From the NCBI GenBank assembly GCA_947427095.1, contig CANEGO010000010.1, positions 1 through 47,565 on the forward strand: a stretch of 47,565 bases of DNA. The letters are read 5' to 3'. The notes beneath the pieces are model-generated. The model saw only the letters and a program-made list of their open reading frames with translations, had not been told where the DNA came from and did no database searches. Each line of letters begins with the position of its first letter. Position 1 is the first letter of the stretch. The stretch is from an uncultured Clostridium sp. Its GTDB lineage: Bacteria; Bacillota_I; Bacilli_A; RF39; UBA660. Positions 15,702-25,100 of this stretch are shown here, in pieces. Position numbers and translations under genes: made by a program.

Positions 15702-15730
15702 ATTCTATCATATAATCTATTTTTATGCAA
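15702..15730 (-). promoter_or_regulatory. rplS promoter
   Basis: On the minus strand: -35 TTGCAT (15725-15730), 17-bp spacer, -10 TAGAAT (15702-15707). It overlaps the end of the upstream gene and precedes the L19 leader. Confidence 0.65.
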
Positions 15731-15733
15731 GTC

Positions 15734-16789
15734 TTATTTATTTTTTGATTTAGCGGTATAAAGTTCATTACAAAAATCATTATAAAAATTACCCTCTTTA
15801 TTAATCGATAAATACATCTTGCTATCCCCAATAAAAGGATACTTTTTTACTTTAAGAACGTTTCCTGCACTTGATACCCTATTAAACGTTCTAATGAGTT
15901 TCATTGTTGTGTTATCACCGTATACTGCGTTTTCTTTTTCTAATTTATTTTTATAATTCAAGAATTCATCATCAGTATACTTTGCCATAGCATAATCTAT
16001 TCTTCTTTTATAAGATTCAAAGTGTGAATTATATCTAATTGGCATATTGACAGGGACAACTATCTTTTCAATATCAAGATACTTTAAGTAATCAATAAAT
16101 ATTATCACACTCGCAACAAAAGGCATTGAAACATCCCTAGCATTAAATATCTCTGAGTCGCTATCATCGGTAAAATCAGCATTAATTTTAAATAATTGTC
16201 TATTAATTTTTTTTCTTAAAGAATTGTTTTCCAAGAACTTATTTTGAATAGCATAAATATATGCGGTCTCGTTATTAATTCCAAATATAATATTTGGAAG
16301 AGCATAAGTATGCTCTTCGCTATTTATCTCAAATTCAAAAGATAATGGAGCTTCTAAATATGGTCTTAACTTATTTATGGTTATTTTACCATCATATCCA
16401 AGTATTTCCTTTTTTATACTCTTATCACTCGGTATATAATCGAAAAAATTCTTTCTTAACTTCAAAAATGGAACTGGATTAACTAAATCTTCTGCGGTTG
16501 CGTTAGAAAAAACATACGCAATTAACGATTTAATATTATCATGAGTAGCTGCTCCATCATAATAAAAATTAATACCGGCTAAAACATATTCATTTAGAGC
16601 TTTATTAAATTCCTCTTTATTATTAATTACAATAATAGGTTTTGGGTTAATTTCGTCTTTAAAAAAAGTATTTGTATTCTCTCCTAAAATATTAACATCA
16701 AAGAAAACAGTGGGTCTAAAATCTCCAACTACAAGTTTTTTTGAAGAACACTCTGGTATTATTTCTTCATAAAAAATCTTTTCTATCAT
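15734..16789 (-). CDS. Hypothetical protein between trmD and rplS
   Basis: A 351-residue soluble protein that I do not recognise. It has no signal peptide, membrane segment or obvious nucleotide-binding loop. It starts 2 bp after the trmD stop with a purine-rich stretch (AAGAAGAAG) in place of a strong ribosome-binding site, which suggests coupling to trmD. Acidic and aromatic residues are spread evenly, and the middle part (SVIIFIDYLKYLDIEKIVVPV) reads like a Rossmann-type strand-helix pair. The location inside the rimM-trmD-rplS cluster suggests a translation-linked role, but that is only context. Confidence 0.65.
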   Translation of the reverse strand: MIEKIFYEEIIPECSSKKLVVGDFRPTVFFDVNILGENTNTFFKDEINPKPIIVINNKEEFNKALNEYVLAGINFYYDGAATHDNIKSLIAYVFSNATAEDLVNPVPFLKLRKNFFDYIPSDKSIKKEILGYDGKITINKLRPYLEAPLSFEFEINSEEHTYALPNIIFGINNETAYIYAIQNKFLENNSLRKKINRQLFKINADFTDDSDSEIFNARDVSMPFVASVIIFIDYLKYLDIEKIVVPVNMPIRYNSHFESYKRRIDYAMAKYTDDEFLNYKNKLEKENAVYGDNTTMKLIRTFNRVSSAGNVLKVKKYPFIGDSKMYLSINKEGNFYNDFCNELYTAKSKNK

Positions 16790-16790
16790 A

Positions 16791-17984
16791 TTATCTTCTT
16801 CTTTGCTCTTCTTTTGGTTTACTTAAAAATTGGTTTTGAAAAGTCCTTGCTTTAACAAACTCATTTATTAAATAATTTATGTTTTTAATAATTTTATCTA
16901 AGTTTTCACTACCTAAATAACTTGCGTATGTATTAATTATCATCTGCTTTAGCATTTCTGCTTCTCCTAATACCCTTGAAGTTCCCTCATCGTCTTCTTC
17001 GTTTGAAAGAACCAAATTAAAGCGATAATTAAGTATATCAATTTTTTTCCTTACGTTTTTCATTGCTATTTTAGTAATAAATTCTTTTTTTACAATTAAT
17101 ATTTTGTTGACGCTCTTTTGATTATTTTTTCCTTTTAATTTATAACCCCTTATAAGACGCGGATTTAACACCGTTATCGCCCTTATATCATCGTTTCTAA
17201 AAGCTTTGTAAACTCCAGTTTTTTTAACTGGTTTTACTTCGGTAACCTTTATATCTTTTATATCGTCAATGTATATTCTATTCTTATTTTCTTTTATTCC
17301 AGTTTTATCTATTTTAACTTTATTTTTTAATAAATCCGGTCTTTTTTCGCCGGTTATCTTTAATCTTTTTTCCTTGCGCCACTTATTTATTTTTTCATGA
17401 TTTCCGGATAATAAAACTTCTGGGACTTTCATTCCTTTATAATTTCTCGGCTTTGTATAGGTTGGATAATCAAGAAGATTATCATTAAATGACTCATTTT
17501 TTGAAGATTCATCATCAATTACTCCTTTAATTAATCTTACCACTGAGTCACAAATAACCATTGCTGGTAATTCTCCTCCTGTTAAAACAAAATCTCCAAT
17601 TGATATTTCCTCGTCACATATTGTTTTTACTCTTTCATCAAAACCTTCATAATGCCCACACACGAATATCAAATGTTCTTCCTTTGATAATTCATATGCC
17701 TTTTTTTGATTAAATGTTTTTCCCTGAGGACTTAATAATATAACTTTAGAGTTTTCTTTTTTTATACTATCTACCGCATCAAATATAGGTTGACACATAA
17801 GCACCATTCCGCTTCCTCCGCCATACGGAGTATCATCAACTTTTTTATGTTTATTAGTGGCAAACTCCCTAAAATTAATCGTGTTTATCTCAACTTTTTT
17901 ATCATTAATTGCTCTTTTTATTATTGATTCTTCTTTAAAACCATTAAACATCTTTGGAAACAAAGTTAAAATATCTATTTTCAT
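16791..17984 (-). CDS. trmD: tRNA (guanine-N1)-methyltransferase with a C-terminal extension
   Basis: Residues 1-225 are a complete TrmD, which makes m1G37 in tRNAs: [13 protein letters not shown] at the start, the [10 protein letters not shown] motif, [12 protein letters not shown], then [14 protein letters not shown] in the trefoil knot that binds SAM, and [13 protein letters not shown]. Typical TrmD is 230-250 residues. This protein continues for about 170 residues with a basic beta-rich part ([16 protein letters not shown]) and a helical end, which I cannot assign. The ATG overlaps the rimM stop (ATGA). The extension is in frame with no break, so it looks like a real fusion rather than an artefact. 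Confidence 0.93.
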   Translation of the reverse strand: MKIDILTLFPKMFNGFKEESIIKRAINDKKVEINTINFREFATNKHKKVDDTPYGGGSGMVLMCQPIFDAVDSIKKENSKVILLSPQGKTFNQKKAYELSKEEHLIFVCGHYEGFDERVKTICDEEISIGDFVLTGGELPAMVICDSVVRLIKGVIDDESSKNESFNDNLLDYPTYTKPRNYKGMKVPEVLLSGNHEKINKWRKEKRLKITGEKRPDLLKNKVKIDKTGIKENKNRIYIDDIKDIKVTEVKPVKKTGVYKAFRNDDIRAITVLNPRLIRGYKLKGKNNQKSVNKILIVKKEFITKIAMKNVRKKIDILNYRFNLVLSNEEDDEGTSRVLGEAEMLKQMIINTYASYLGSENLDKIIKNINYLINEFVKARTFQNQFLSKPKEEQRRR

Positions 17985-18466
17985 GACAATAGCCCTTTCA
18001 CATCATTTACTAACACTTCTTTTTTAGAGGTATCCACTTTATTTATAAAAGCTTTAACGTATGGTATCATAACCTTATTATCTAAAACTAATACCTCGTT
18101 TGCCGGGGTGTCCAATACCTCTTTTATCTCCCCAATAAATTTATCATTTATTATAACATTAAATCCAATTAAATCAACCGCTAAAAGGTCATTTTTTTCT
18201 AATACTAAAGAAGGCCTATTGATATATACATTACTTCCTTTTAAATGTTCAACTAAATTAATATCGTAAATTCCTTTAAATACAATCATATCAAAATTTT
18301 TGTGTTTTCGATATGATTCAACTTCATACTCTCGTTTATCTTTTCCAATAAAAAGCTTAAATCCGGGAATGAAAATTTTTTGTTTATGTCTAAAAGAAGA
18401 AAGCAACCTCACCTCTCCTTTTATCCCATGTGTATTAACTAATTTTCCTATGTACAAATAATTCAT
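17981..18466 (-). CDS. rimM: Ribosome maturation factor RimM
   Basis: A 161-residue RimM, which binds S19 and assists 30S head maturation. The N-terminal barrel begins [19 protein letters not shown], a signature of the family, and the C-terminal PRC-barrel is recognisable in [25 protein letters not shown] and MIPYVKAFI. It ends in TGA overlapping the trmD ATG, so the pair is coupled. The gene order rimM-trmD-rplS is the usual one. Confidence 0.93.
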   Translation of the reverse strand: MNYLYIGKLVNTHGIKGEVRLLSSFRHKQKIFIPGFKLFIGKDKREYEVESYRKHKNFDMIVFKGIYDINLVEHLKGSNVYINRPSLVLEKNDLLAVDLIGFNVIINDKFIGEIKEVLDTPANEVLVLDNKVMIPYVKAFINKVDTSKKEVLVNDVKGLLS

Positions 18467-18530
18467 AATATCTAATCACCTATCCAATTATACAACAAAA
18501 AAGGATTATTTTTAATAACAGTTAATTAAT

Positions 18531-19253
18531 TTAACCTTGCAGTTCATACATTATTATCGATGCCGCAACCGCAACGTTTAAACTCTCGCAAGTCTTATCC
18601 ATCCTTATGTATATATTCTTTAGGACTTTATCCCTAACCTCTTTTGATACACCATTTCCTTCACTACCCATTATTATTGCTAACTTTCCTTTTTTATCTA
18701 TCTTTTTAACGTCAATTCCAGAAGAAACATCCGTTGCATATATATTATAACCCTCTTCATTTAAAACAGGTAAAAACGTTTCAAGATTTCTTGTTATAAC
18801 GTTTGTTTTAAATATCATCCCTTGGGTTGCTCTTATTACTTTGTCATTATACTTTTTAACGCAACTAGGGCTCAAAACAACACTGGTAAAGCCAAAGGCC
18901 CTAGCACTCCTAATTATAGTACCCAAGTTTCCCGGATCCTGCACTCCATCTAGAATAATAATTCTATTTCCAAGTTCTTCTTTCTCTTGGGTAAGACTAC
19001 AAATACCAATAACCTTTGCTACGCTATTAAGACTAGTGATACTTTTTAACACATTATCTGTTACGATTATGTTTGGCGATCCATAACTAACGTCTTCCGT
19101 TGATACGGTTAAAGTAAGTAATCCTGCTGCAAAAGCTTCTTCAACAAGGTGTTTTCCTTCTACTATAAAAAGTCCTTCTTGTTCTATAAACTTTGAGTTT
19201 TTAAGTTTTTTGATATATTTTATTTTTTCATTATTAACTGATGATATAACCAT
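18531..19253 (-). CDS. TrmH/SpoU-family RNA 2'-O-methyltransferase
   Basis: A 240-residue SPOUT methyltransferase. The N-terminal substrate-binding part (NEKIKYIKKLKNSKF, FIVEGKHLVEEA) is followed by the knot domain with its three motifs: ILDGVQDPGNLGTIIRSARA, LAIIMGSEGNGVS, and IRMDKTCESLNVAVAASII. The family methylates ribose 2'-OH in rRNA or tRNA; the layout is like YsgA/RlmB-type 23S enzymes, but the exact nucleotide cannot be told. The start overlaps the stop of the upstream metallopeptidase by one base, so they form an operon. Confidence 0.9.
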   Translation of the reverse strand: MVISSVNNEKIKYIKKLKNSKFIEQEGLFIVEGKHLVEEAFAAGLLTLTVSTEDVSYGSPNIIVTDNVLKSITSLNSVAKVIGICSLTQEKEELGNRIIILDGVQDPGNLGTIIRSARAFGFTSVVLSPSCVKKYNDKVIRATQGMIFKTNVITRNLETFLPVLNEEGYNIYATDVSSGIDVKKIDKKGKLAIIMGSEGNGVSKEVRDKVLKNIYIRMDKTCESLNVAVAASIIMYELQG

Positions 19254-19888
19254 TATCTTAATTCCTTTCTTACTCTTTTATAATCAGGGCAATACTTTTC
19301 TACTGTTTTCCAAAATTCTTTACTATGATCAAAATGAACAAAATGAGATAGTTCATGAACAATTACATAATTTAAACATTCTTTATCCTTTTTTATTAGT
19401 TCCAAATTAAGGGTAATGGAATTTGTCTTTCTGTTGCAAACACCCCATCTTGTTTTCATTTGTCTTACTTTTAAATTTGGGTATGGAATTTCTTCTTCAA
19501 ACGCGTAGTATGCCTCATCTAAATACGTTTTAAATACAGAATTAGCCTTGGATTTGTACCACTTTAATAACATTAAATCATTTTCCAACACAAGGGTATT
19601 TCCATCATATAACGGTTTTTTAACGGGTTTATAAATAACGTTTAATTTCTTACCCAAATAACAATAGTAATAGGTTTCATTGTTTTTATTTTTTAATTTT
19701 TGATTTTTAAGCATTCTATAAATGCTTTTTAAATTATCCTTTAAAACTTTATTTACCATTTTCTTTGTATAAAAGTATGGACAAGTAACCTTTATATTAA
19801 GTTTATCATCTACTCTTATGTATAAATTTTTATTATTTTTCTTTGTTATAATAATAGGATAACTAAAACCATCAAATTCTAAATACAT
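19253..19888 (-). CDS. YgjP-like zinc metallopeptidase (DUF45/WLM group)
   Basis: A 211-residue protein with the zincin motif HELSHFVHFDHSKEFW (HExxH plus a downstream H), preceded by KTRWGVCNRKTNSITLNLEL, the hallmark of the YgjP/UPF0758-adjacent DUF45 family. Members are predicted metal-dependent peptidases of unknown substrate, often in housekeeping operons. The N-terminal 100 residues are rich in beta-strand and Lys. It starts the two-gene unit with the TrmH-type methylase. Confidence 0.85.
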   Translation of the reverse strand: MYLEFDGFSYPIIITKKNNKNLYIRVDDKLNIKVTCPYFYTKKMVNKVLKDNLKSIYRMLKNQKLKNKNNETYYYCYLGKKLNVIYKPVKKPLYDGNTLVLENDLMLLKWYKSKANSVFKTYLDEAYYAFEEEIPYPNLKVRQMKTRWGVCNRKTNSITLNLELIKKDKECLNYVIVHELSHFVHFDHSKEFWKTVEKYCPDYKRVRKELR

Positions 19889-19910
19889 GTTACCACCTAG
19901 TTATTATTTT

Positions 19911-19949
19911 AACAAAAAGACAGAATAAAGTAAAACTATATTCTGTCTT
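19911..19949 (-). terminator. Terminator after the 19996-22052 operon
   Basis: A perfect 11-bp stem (arms 19917-19927 and 19939-19949) with an 11-nt loop, then TTTTTGTT on the minus strand. Confidence 0.75.
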
Positions 19950-19995
19950 CTTATCCTATTAGCATTAGTTATTTTAAATAATGCAATTTCTTATC

Positions 19996-21000
19996 TTATT
20001 TTTTCTTTTCAAGTCTTTTGGCAATAGTTTTTTTCATTTTAAAATCATGTGTTTCATCCATCATATTAATAAATTTATTTATGATTACAGGTCGGTAACT
20101 TTCGTCTATATGGCTAAAGAAAGATAGTGGATTAGATGCAAATTCCTTAAAGTCTTCTTTATCCAAATTATAAACAAAATCAAAAATTTCATTTAACTCT
20201 TCTTGTTGCTTTAAAGTAAGTGTTATACTATCGGCATCCATATAAGTAATAGCATCTTTTTTACTTTCATAATTTTTCATTCTTTCCTCACGGCTTACTA
20301 ATACTTCTTGAACAACCTGTTTCTTTGGTTTTTTACTTTCTTTTATAAAGCTATTATATTCTTTGATAAAGCTTCTTATTTCCTCTTTAACCTCTTTATC
20401 TTCTAAACTTTGTAAAAAGTGCATTTTAGACATTAAATCGTTATATTTATCACAAGTAGCATCATCAAAATAAGCTTCAAACAAATTATAGTAAGTTAAA
20501 ATATTTTCTTTTTCAATACATAATTTACGATAACATTTTACAAAACTATCAAATAATTTTTTTGCATAAACTTCAAACAAATTATCAATTTTACTATTTA
20601 TATATGCCTTTTTTGCATCTTCGTTTATTAATAAGATATTTTTTTCTTTACCACTATTAATATTATTTGAAGTAGCAATTAAAAACTTAACTAGCAGATT
20701 ATATTCCTCAAGTGTTTTAACATTTTCTCCTGGAGTTATCATAATACCATCATCGACTATCATATGATTATTTTCTTTTAAAAGTGGAATTCCAATATTA
20801 TGAAAATAATTATTTTCTTCAATAAATCTTGCCGCATCAAAAATTTCTTTTTTACTATATGGAAATTTTAATTTGCCATCGACATAATTTTGATATATTT
20901 CAGAAACACTTTTTAATTTTTCATTTTTAACAGCAAAAGACGCAAAAAGAATTAACGCAAGCTCTTCTTTTTTGTCATTAAAATATTTCATGGTTTCCAT
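19996..21000 (-). CDS. Hypothetical protein, second gene of a two-gene operon
   Basis: A 334-residue, probably all-helical, highly charged soluble protein that I do not recognise. A Lys-rich stretch (KESKKPKKQVVQEVLVSREE) separates an N-terminal domain from a C-terminal domain of about 100 residues that ends in KKTIAKRLEKKK. No catalytic motif is apparent. Its start overlaps the upstream gene's stop by one base, so the two proteins are probably made in equal amounts and may act together. Confidence 0.7.
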   Translation of the reverse strand: METMKYFNDKKEELALILFASFAVKNEKLKSVSEIYQNYVDGKLKFPYSKKEIFDAARFIEENNYFHNIGIPLLKENNHMIVDDGIMITPGENVKTLEEYNLLVKFLIATSNNINSGKEKNILLINEDAKKAYINSKIDNLFEVYAKKLFDSFVKCYRKLCIEKENILTYYNLFEAYFDDATCDKYNDLMSKMHFLQSLEDKEVKEEIRSFIKEYNSFIKESKKPKKQVVQEVLVSREERMKNYESKKDAITYMDADSITLTLKQQEELNEIFDFVYNLDKEDFKEFASNPLSFFSHIDESYRPVIINKFINMMDETHDFKMKKTIAKRLEKKK

Positions 21001-22052
21001 TATTTACTCGCCTTTAGATCTTCTTTCTTGCCAAACACTTTTTCTTCATCATAGTATTTAGTTTTAAAATATGAAGCGTAGTGCATTAAAGATACTGTAT
21101 AATAAGGCAACCACCTTTCATCACTATTCAAATCTTTTTCGAAATTATCAATTACTCCCTTTATGATTTGAACATAATTTTCATTGGTATACTTTGGAAA
21201 ATTTTTATTTTCCAACTTATCAAATAAAATATTTTTAATACGTTTATAATACTTATCTATTTGTTCCTGAACTTTTAATTGTTCTTTATTTTTTAAAACA
21301 TTTTCTTGTGCCTTTTTAAACTCGCTATTATATAACTCACAAAACATAATAAACGCATCACCGAATCCAATTTTCTTTTCTTCATCATTTTCTAAAGTAA
21401 TAAATTTGCGACTATCTTTATTCAAAGCATTTTTTATTAAAGGATAAGTTTTCTCATCAATATTTACCATTTTTTTCTTATCAAAAGCTGATAAAAATTC
21501 ATTATACATATTTAAAATAAAATTTATTTCTCTCATTTCTGCTATGCTATTAGCATAAGAAGCTTCAATCAATCGGTTAAAAGAAAATAATATTCTATGA
21601 TATGGTTCTTTTAACGCGCTATTTATTAAATTATTATTAAAAACTTCAAATACATTATTTAAAAATAAAATCATTTCATCCCATGAGCTTGGTCTTTTAA
21701 ATTCATGTCCATAATTAGAACCATAAATCATACCTAGGATCTCATCTAAGTTATATTTTGTAAAAAAACCTTTTTTATTATATTCTTCCTTTTGCTCTTT
21801 TGTCATATCTTCGAAAAAGTCATGTCCAAAAATGCATTTTAAAGCTTCTTTAAACTTATTTTTTCCGTGTTCATCATTTAATAACATTTTCATTTTTTCA
21901 AAGCCTAAATAAACCACGTCGTTTTTTAAATTGCAGCACCTAGAAAAAACCTCATTTTTCGAATCTAACGTTTGCTTTTTTTCACTTAAAACCTTCATTT
22001 CATTTTCCAATATATCACAATATTCAGCATAAGTCATACCTGTTTTATCCAT
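21000..22052 (-). CDS. Hypothetical protein, first gene of a two-gene operon
   Basis: A 350-residue, mostly helical soluble protein with long charged helices and no recognised motif. It stands behind the best -35/-10 pair on this strand (TTGACA-17-TATTAT) and a short leader whose hairpin covers the Shine-Dalgarno sequence GGGGGAG (7 nt before the ATG). Together with the 334-residue partner it makes a strongly promoted but possibly translationally restrained unit between polC and a terminator. A lineage-specific role is likely; function unknown. Confidence 0.7.
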   Translation of the reverse strand: MDKTGMTYAEYCDILENEMKVLSEKKQTLDSKNEVFSRCCNLKNDVVYLGFEKMKMLLNDEHGKNKFKEALKCIFGHDFFEDMTKEQKEEYNKKGFFTKYNLDEILGMIYGSNYGHEFKRPSSWDEMILFLNNVFEVFNNNLINSALKEPYHRILFSFNRLIEASYANSIAEMREINFILNMYNEFLSAFDKKKMVNIDEKTYPLIKNALNKDSRKFITLENDEEKKIGFGDAFIMFCELYNSEFKKAQENVLKNKEQLKVQEQIDKYYKRIKNILFDKLENKNFPKYTNENYVQIIKGVIDNFEKDLNSDERWLPYYTVSLMHYASYFKTKYYDEEKVFGKKEDLKASK

Positions 22053-22059
22053 AATAAAA

Positions 22060-22082
22060 CTCCCCCTTTTGTTTACGGGGAG
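22060..22082 (-). promoter_or_regulatory. 5' hairpin masking the ribosome-binding site of the 350-residue gene
   Basis: CTCCCC (22077-22082) can pair with GGGGAG (22060-22065), the Shine-Dalgarno sequence, through a 10-nt loop. The stem starts almost at the predicted transcription start. Confidence 0.5.
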
Positions 22083-22084
22083 CT

Positions 22085-22113
22085 ATAATATCAAAAATAT
22101 TTATTTTTGTCAA
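22085..22113 (-). promoter_or_regulatory. Promoter of the 19996-22052 operon
   Basis: On the minus strand: -35 TTGACA (22108-22113), 17-bp spacer, -10 TATTAT (22085-22090). It lies just after the polC stop and is close to the sigma-A consensus. Confidence 0.75.
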
Positions 22114-22115
22114 AT

Positions 22116-25100
22116 TTAAAACAAGGATAATTGGCTAGATTCAGGCATACCATCTAAAATACCCATCATTCGCATCTTATCAGTTAAGGTTTGAGACACC
22201 TTTCCTCTTATTTGAAAGTCTTCAATACTTATGAATTCGCCTTTGCCTCTTTCTTGTTCAATTTTAAGAGCAACGGTATCACCAAGACCATCGATTGAAG
22301 AAAAAGGAGGATATATTGATGTTTCATCTTTAACGCCCCAAGTAGTAGCATTACTTTTATATAAATCAACCGGCACAAACTTAATTCCTCTTGCGGTTGC
22401 TTCCAAAGCAACCTTTAAACTTTCTAATTGGCCTAAATCTTTATTTGTTGCCTCAAAACCCTTATTTTGTATTTCTAAAATACGAGTTTTGATAGCGTCA
22501 TATCCCCTTATCATAACTTCAACATCTACGTCTGTTGCTTTAGATGTAAACCATGATGCATAAAAGTAAACTGGCATATGAACCTTATACCAAGCAATTC
22601 TAAAAGCTGAAATAACATAAGCCGCCGCGTGAGCTTTAGGGAACATATATTTAATTTTCCCGCAAGAATCGATAAACCAATCAGGAATATTGTTTTCTAT
22701 CATTGTTTTTTTATGTTCATTCCAAGTATCAGGATCCTTTGATGCTCTTCCTTTACGAACAAATTCCATTATTTTAAATGCTTTAATTGGTTCAACTCCT
22801 TTATACATTAAATAAACCATAATGTCATCACGACACCCAATAACATCCTTAAACGGGACTATGTTATTTTTAATAAGATCTTGAGCGTTACCAAGCCAAA
22901 CATCAGTACCATGAGATAGTCCAGAAATCTTAATTAATTCCGCAAAAGTAGTAGGTTTAGTTTCCGCTACCATTCCAATTGTAAAATTAGTTCCAAACTC
23001 AGGAATACCAAGGGTTCCTGTCTTACACATTATCTCTTCGTTAGTTACTCCAAGTGCTTTAGTTGAGGTGAAAATACTCATTGTTTCTTTATCATCAAGC
23101 GGGACTTTTGTTATGTCAGTACCAGTTAAATCTTGTATCATTCTAAGCTGGGTAGGATCTGAATGTCCTAAGATATCCAGTTTTAAAACACATTCATCTA
23201 TTGCATGGTAATCAAAATGCGTTGTTCTCCACGCACTAGTTGCATCTTCCGCAGGAAATTGGAAAGGAGTAAAATCAAACACTTGCATATAATCCGGAAT
23301 TACAACAATACCACCAGGATGCTGGCCAGTTGTTCTTTTAACCCCCGTGCACCCAAGCGCGAGTCTTTCAATTTCCGCGGGTCTTTTATTAATTTCCTTT
23401 TCTTCTAAATAACCTTTTACGAATCCAAAGGCAGTTTTTTCAGCAACGGTACCAATTGTCCCGGCCCTATAAACGTTATCAGCACCAAATAAAACCTTTG
23501 TATAAGCATGGGCGGAAGCTTGGTTTAAATCACTGAAGTTAAGGTCTATATCTGGCACTTTATCAGCGTTAAACCCTAAGAACGTTGCAAAAGGCATATC
23601 TTGCCCATCTTTATATAATAATGCACCACATTCAGGGCATTTTTTATCAGGAAGATCAAAACCGGTTGAATACTCTCCTCCAAGCGGTTTCCCGTTTTCA
23701 AAATCAAATATACTATGCTTGCATTTCAAACATCTATAATGCGCCGGAAGTGGGTTAACCTCAGTTATTCCCATCATTGTTGCAACGAAAGAAGAACCTA
23801 CTGACCCACGCGAACCAACTAAATAACCATCATCATTAGAGTGTTTAACAAGTCTTTGGGCAATTAGGTATATTGGATCAAACCCTCCACCAATAATGCC
23901 ACCTAATTCTTTATTTATTTTTTTATCTAATACCTTATCGTCTAATAGGCCATCTTTTTCTTCATCCCAATTTTTAGTAAAGTAATCTTTAAGCAATTCC
24001 TTTACCGAATCAAATCCTTTTAAAATAACGTCATGCAAAGAAGAAAACGTTTTATCTAAAAGATCAGAATCACTAATTTTTGGGTTACTACTTTTGACGT
24101 TTTCTAAACAAACCTTATAAACGACATTTCCGTAAAGCTCCATTGCTATACGTTCTTCAATATTATAAGGAAGCGGTGCTCCATACCAACTAGCTGCCTT
24201 ATCATAAACTAAATCGGTTACAACACGAGGGCAATCAAGATAGTCTTTACCATCATCAGATTTTACTCTAGGTGAAAAAGGAATTCCATGAGTATCAATA
24301 ATAACTTCAATTTCATCTGTCATATCAAGTACTTTATTAGTATTTTCGATAACTATTTCATGGGCTAATTCTTTTCCTAAGAAAGCAAAATCATCTAACA
24401 TTTCTTTTGTTGTTCTAAAATGTTGGCTAGGAATTTGTTTTATATCCTTTTTAGCTAAAGGATGCCTGCCGCCACCCGGTACTTTTTGATTTACTATTAT
24501 TTCACGATAAACTCTATCTTCTTTTTTAAAATGATGCACATCACCAGTTGCAACAATAATTTTCCCCGCCTCTTTAGTTGCGCTAACTACCTTAGCAATA
24601 TGATTCCTAAGTTCTTCTTCATTTTTAAAATCACTTAATTGAATAAGATGGGTATACACATCTGGAGGTTGGACTTCTACGTAATCATAAAAATTAATTA
24701 TGTTAGTAAGTTCCTCGCCTTCTTTACTTCTAGCTTGGCTAAATACCTCAGATTCATAACAGCCACTACCAATTAATACACCTTCCCTTAGTCGTTCTAC
24801 CTCACTTCTAAGTATTCTAGGTGTTTTATATAAATAAACCGTATTAGCAAGTGATATCATTTTAAAGATATTCTTAAGCCCCGTTTTATTAAGTGCAATA
24901 GCATTAAAATGATAGGTCCTACCAAATTTATAAATTTCATCTTTTGACACTAATCTATCAAGGTCAGAAATAAGCTCATAATTTTGTGAAATAAGCTTTC
25001 CTAGCATTTTATGAAACACAAGTGCAGTACCCTTAGCATCATAATCAGCTCGGTGATGAGCATCTTCTTCCCAAGGAACGTTGTATCTTTTAACAAGGGC

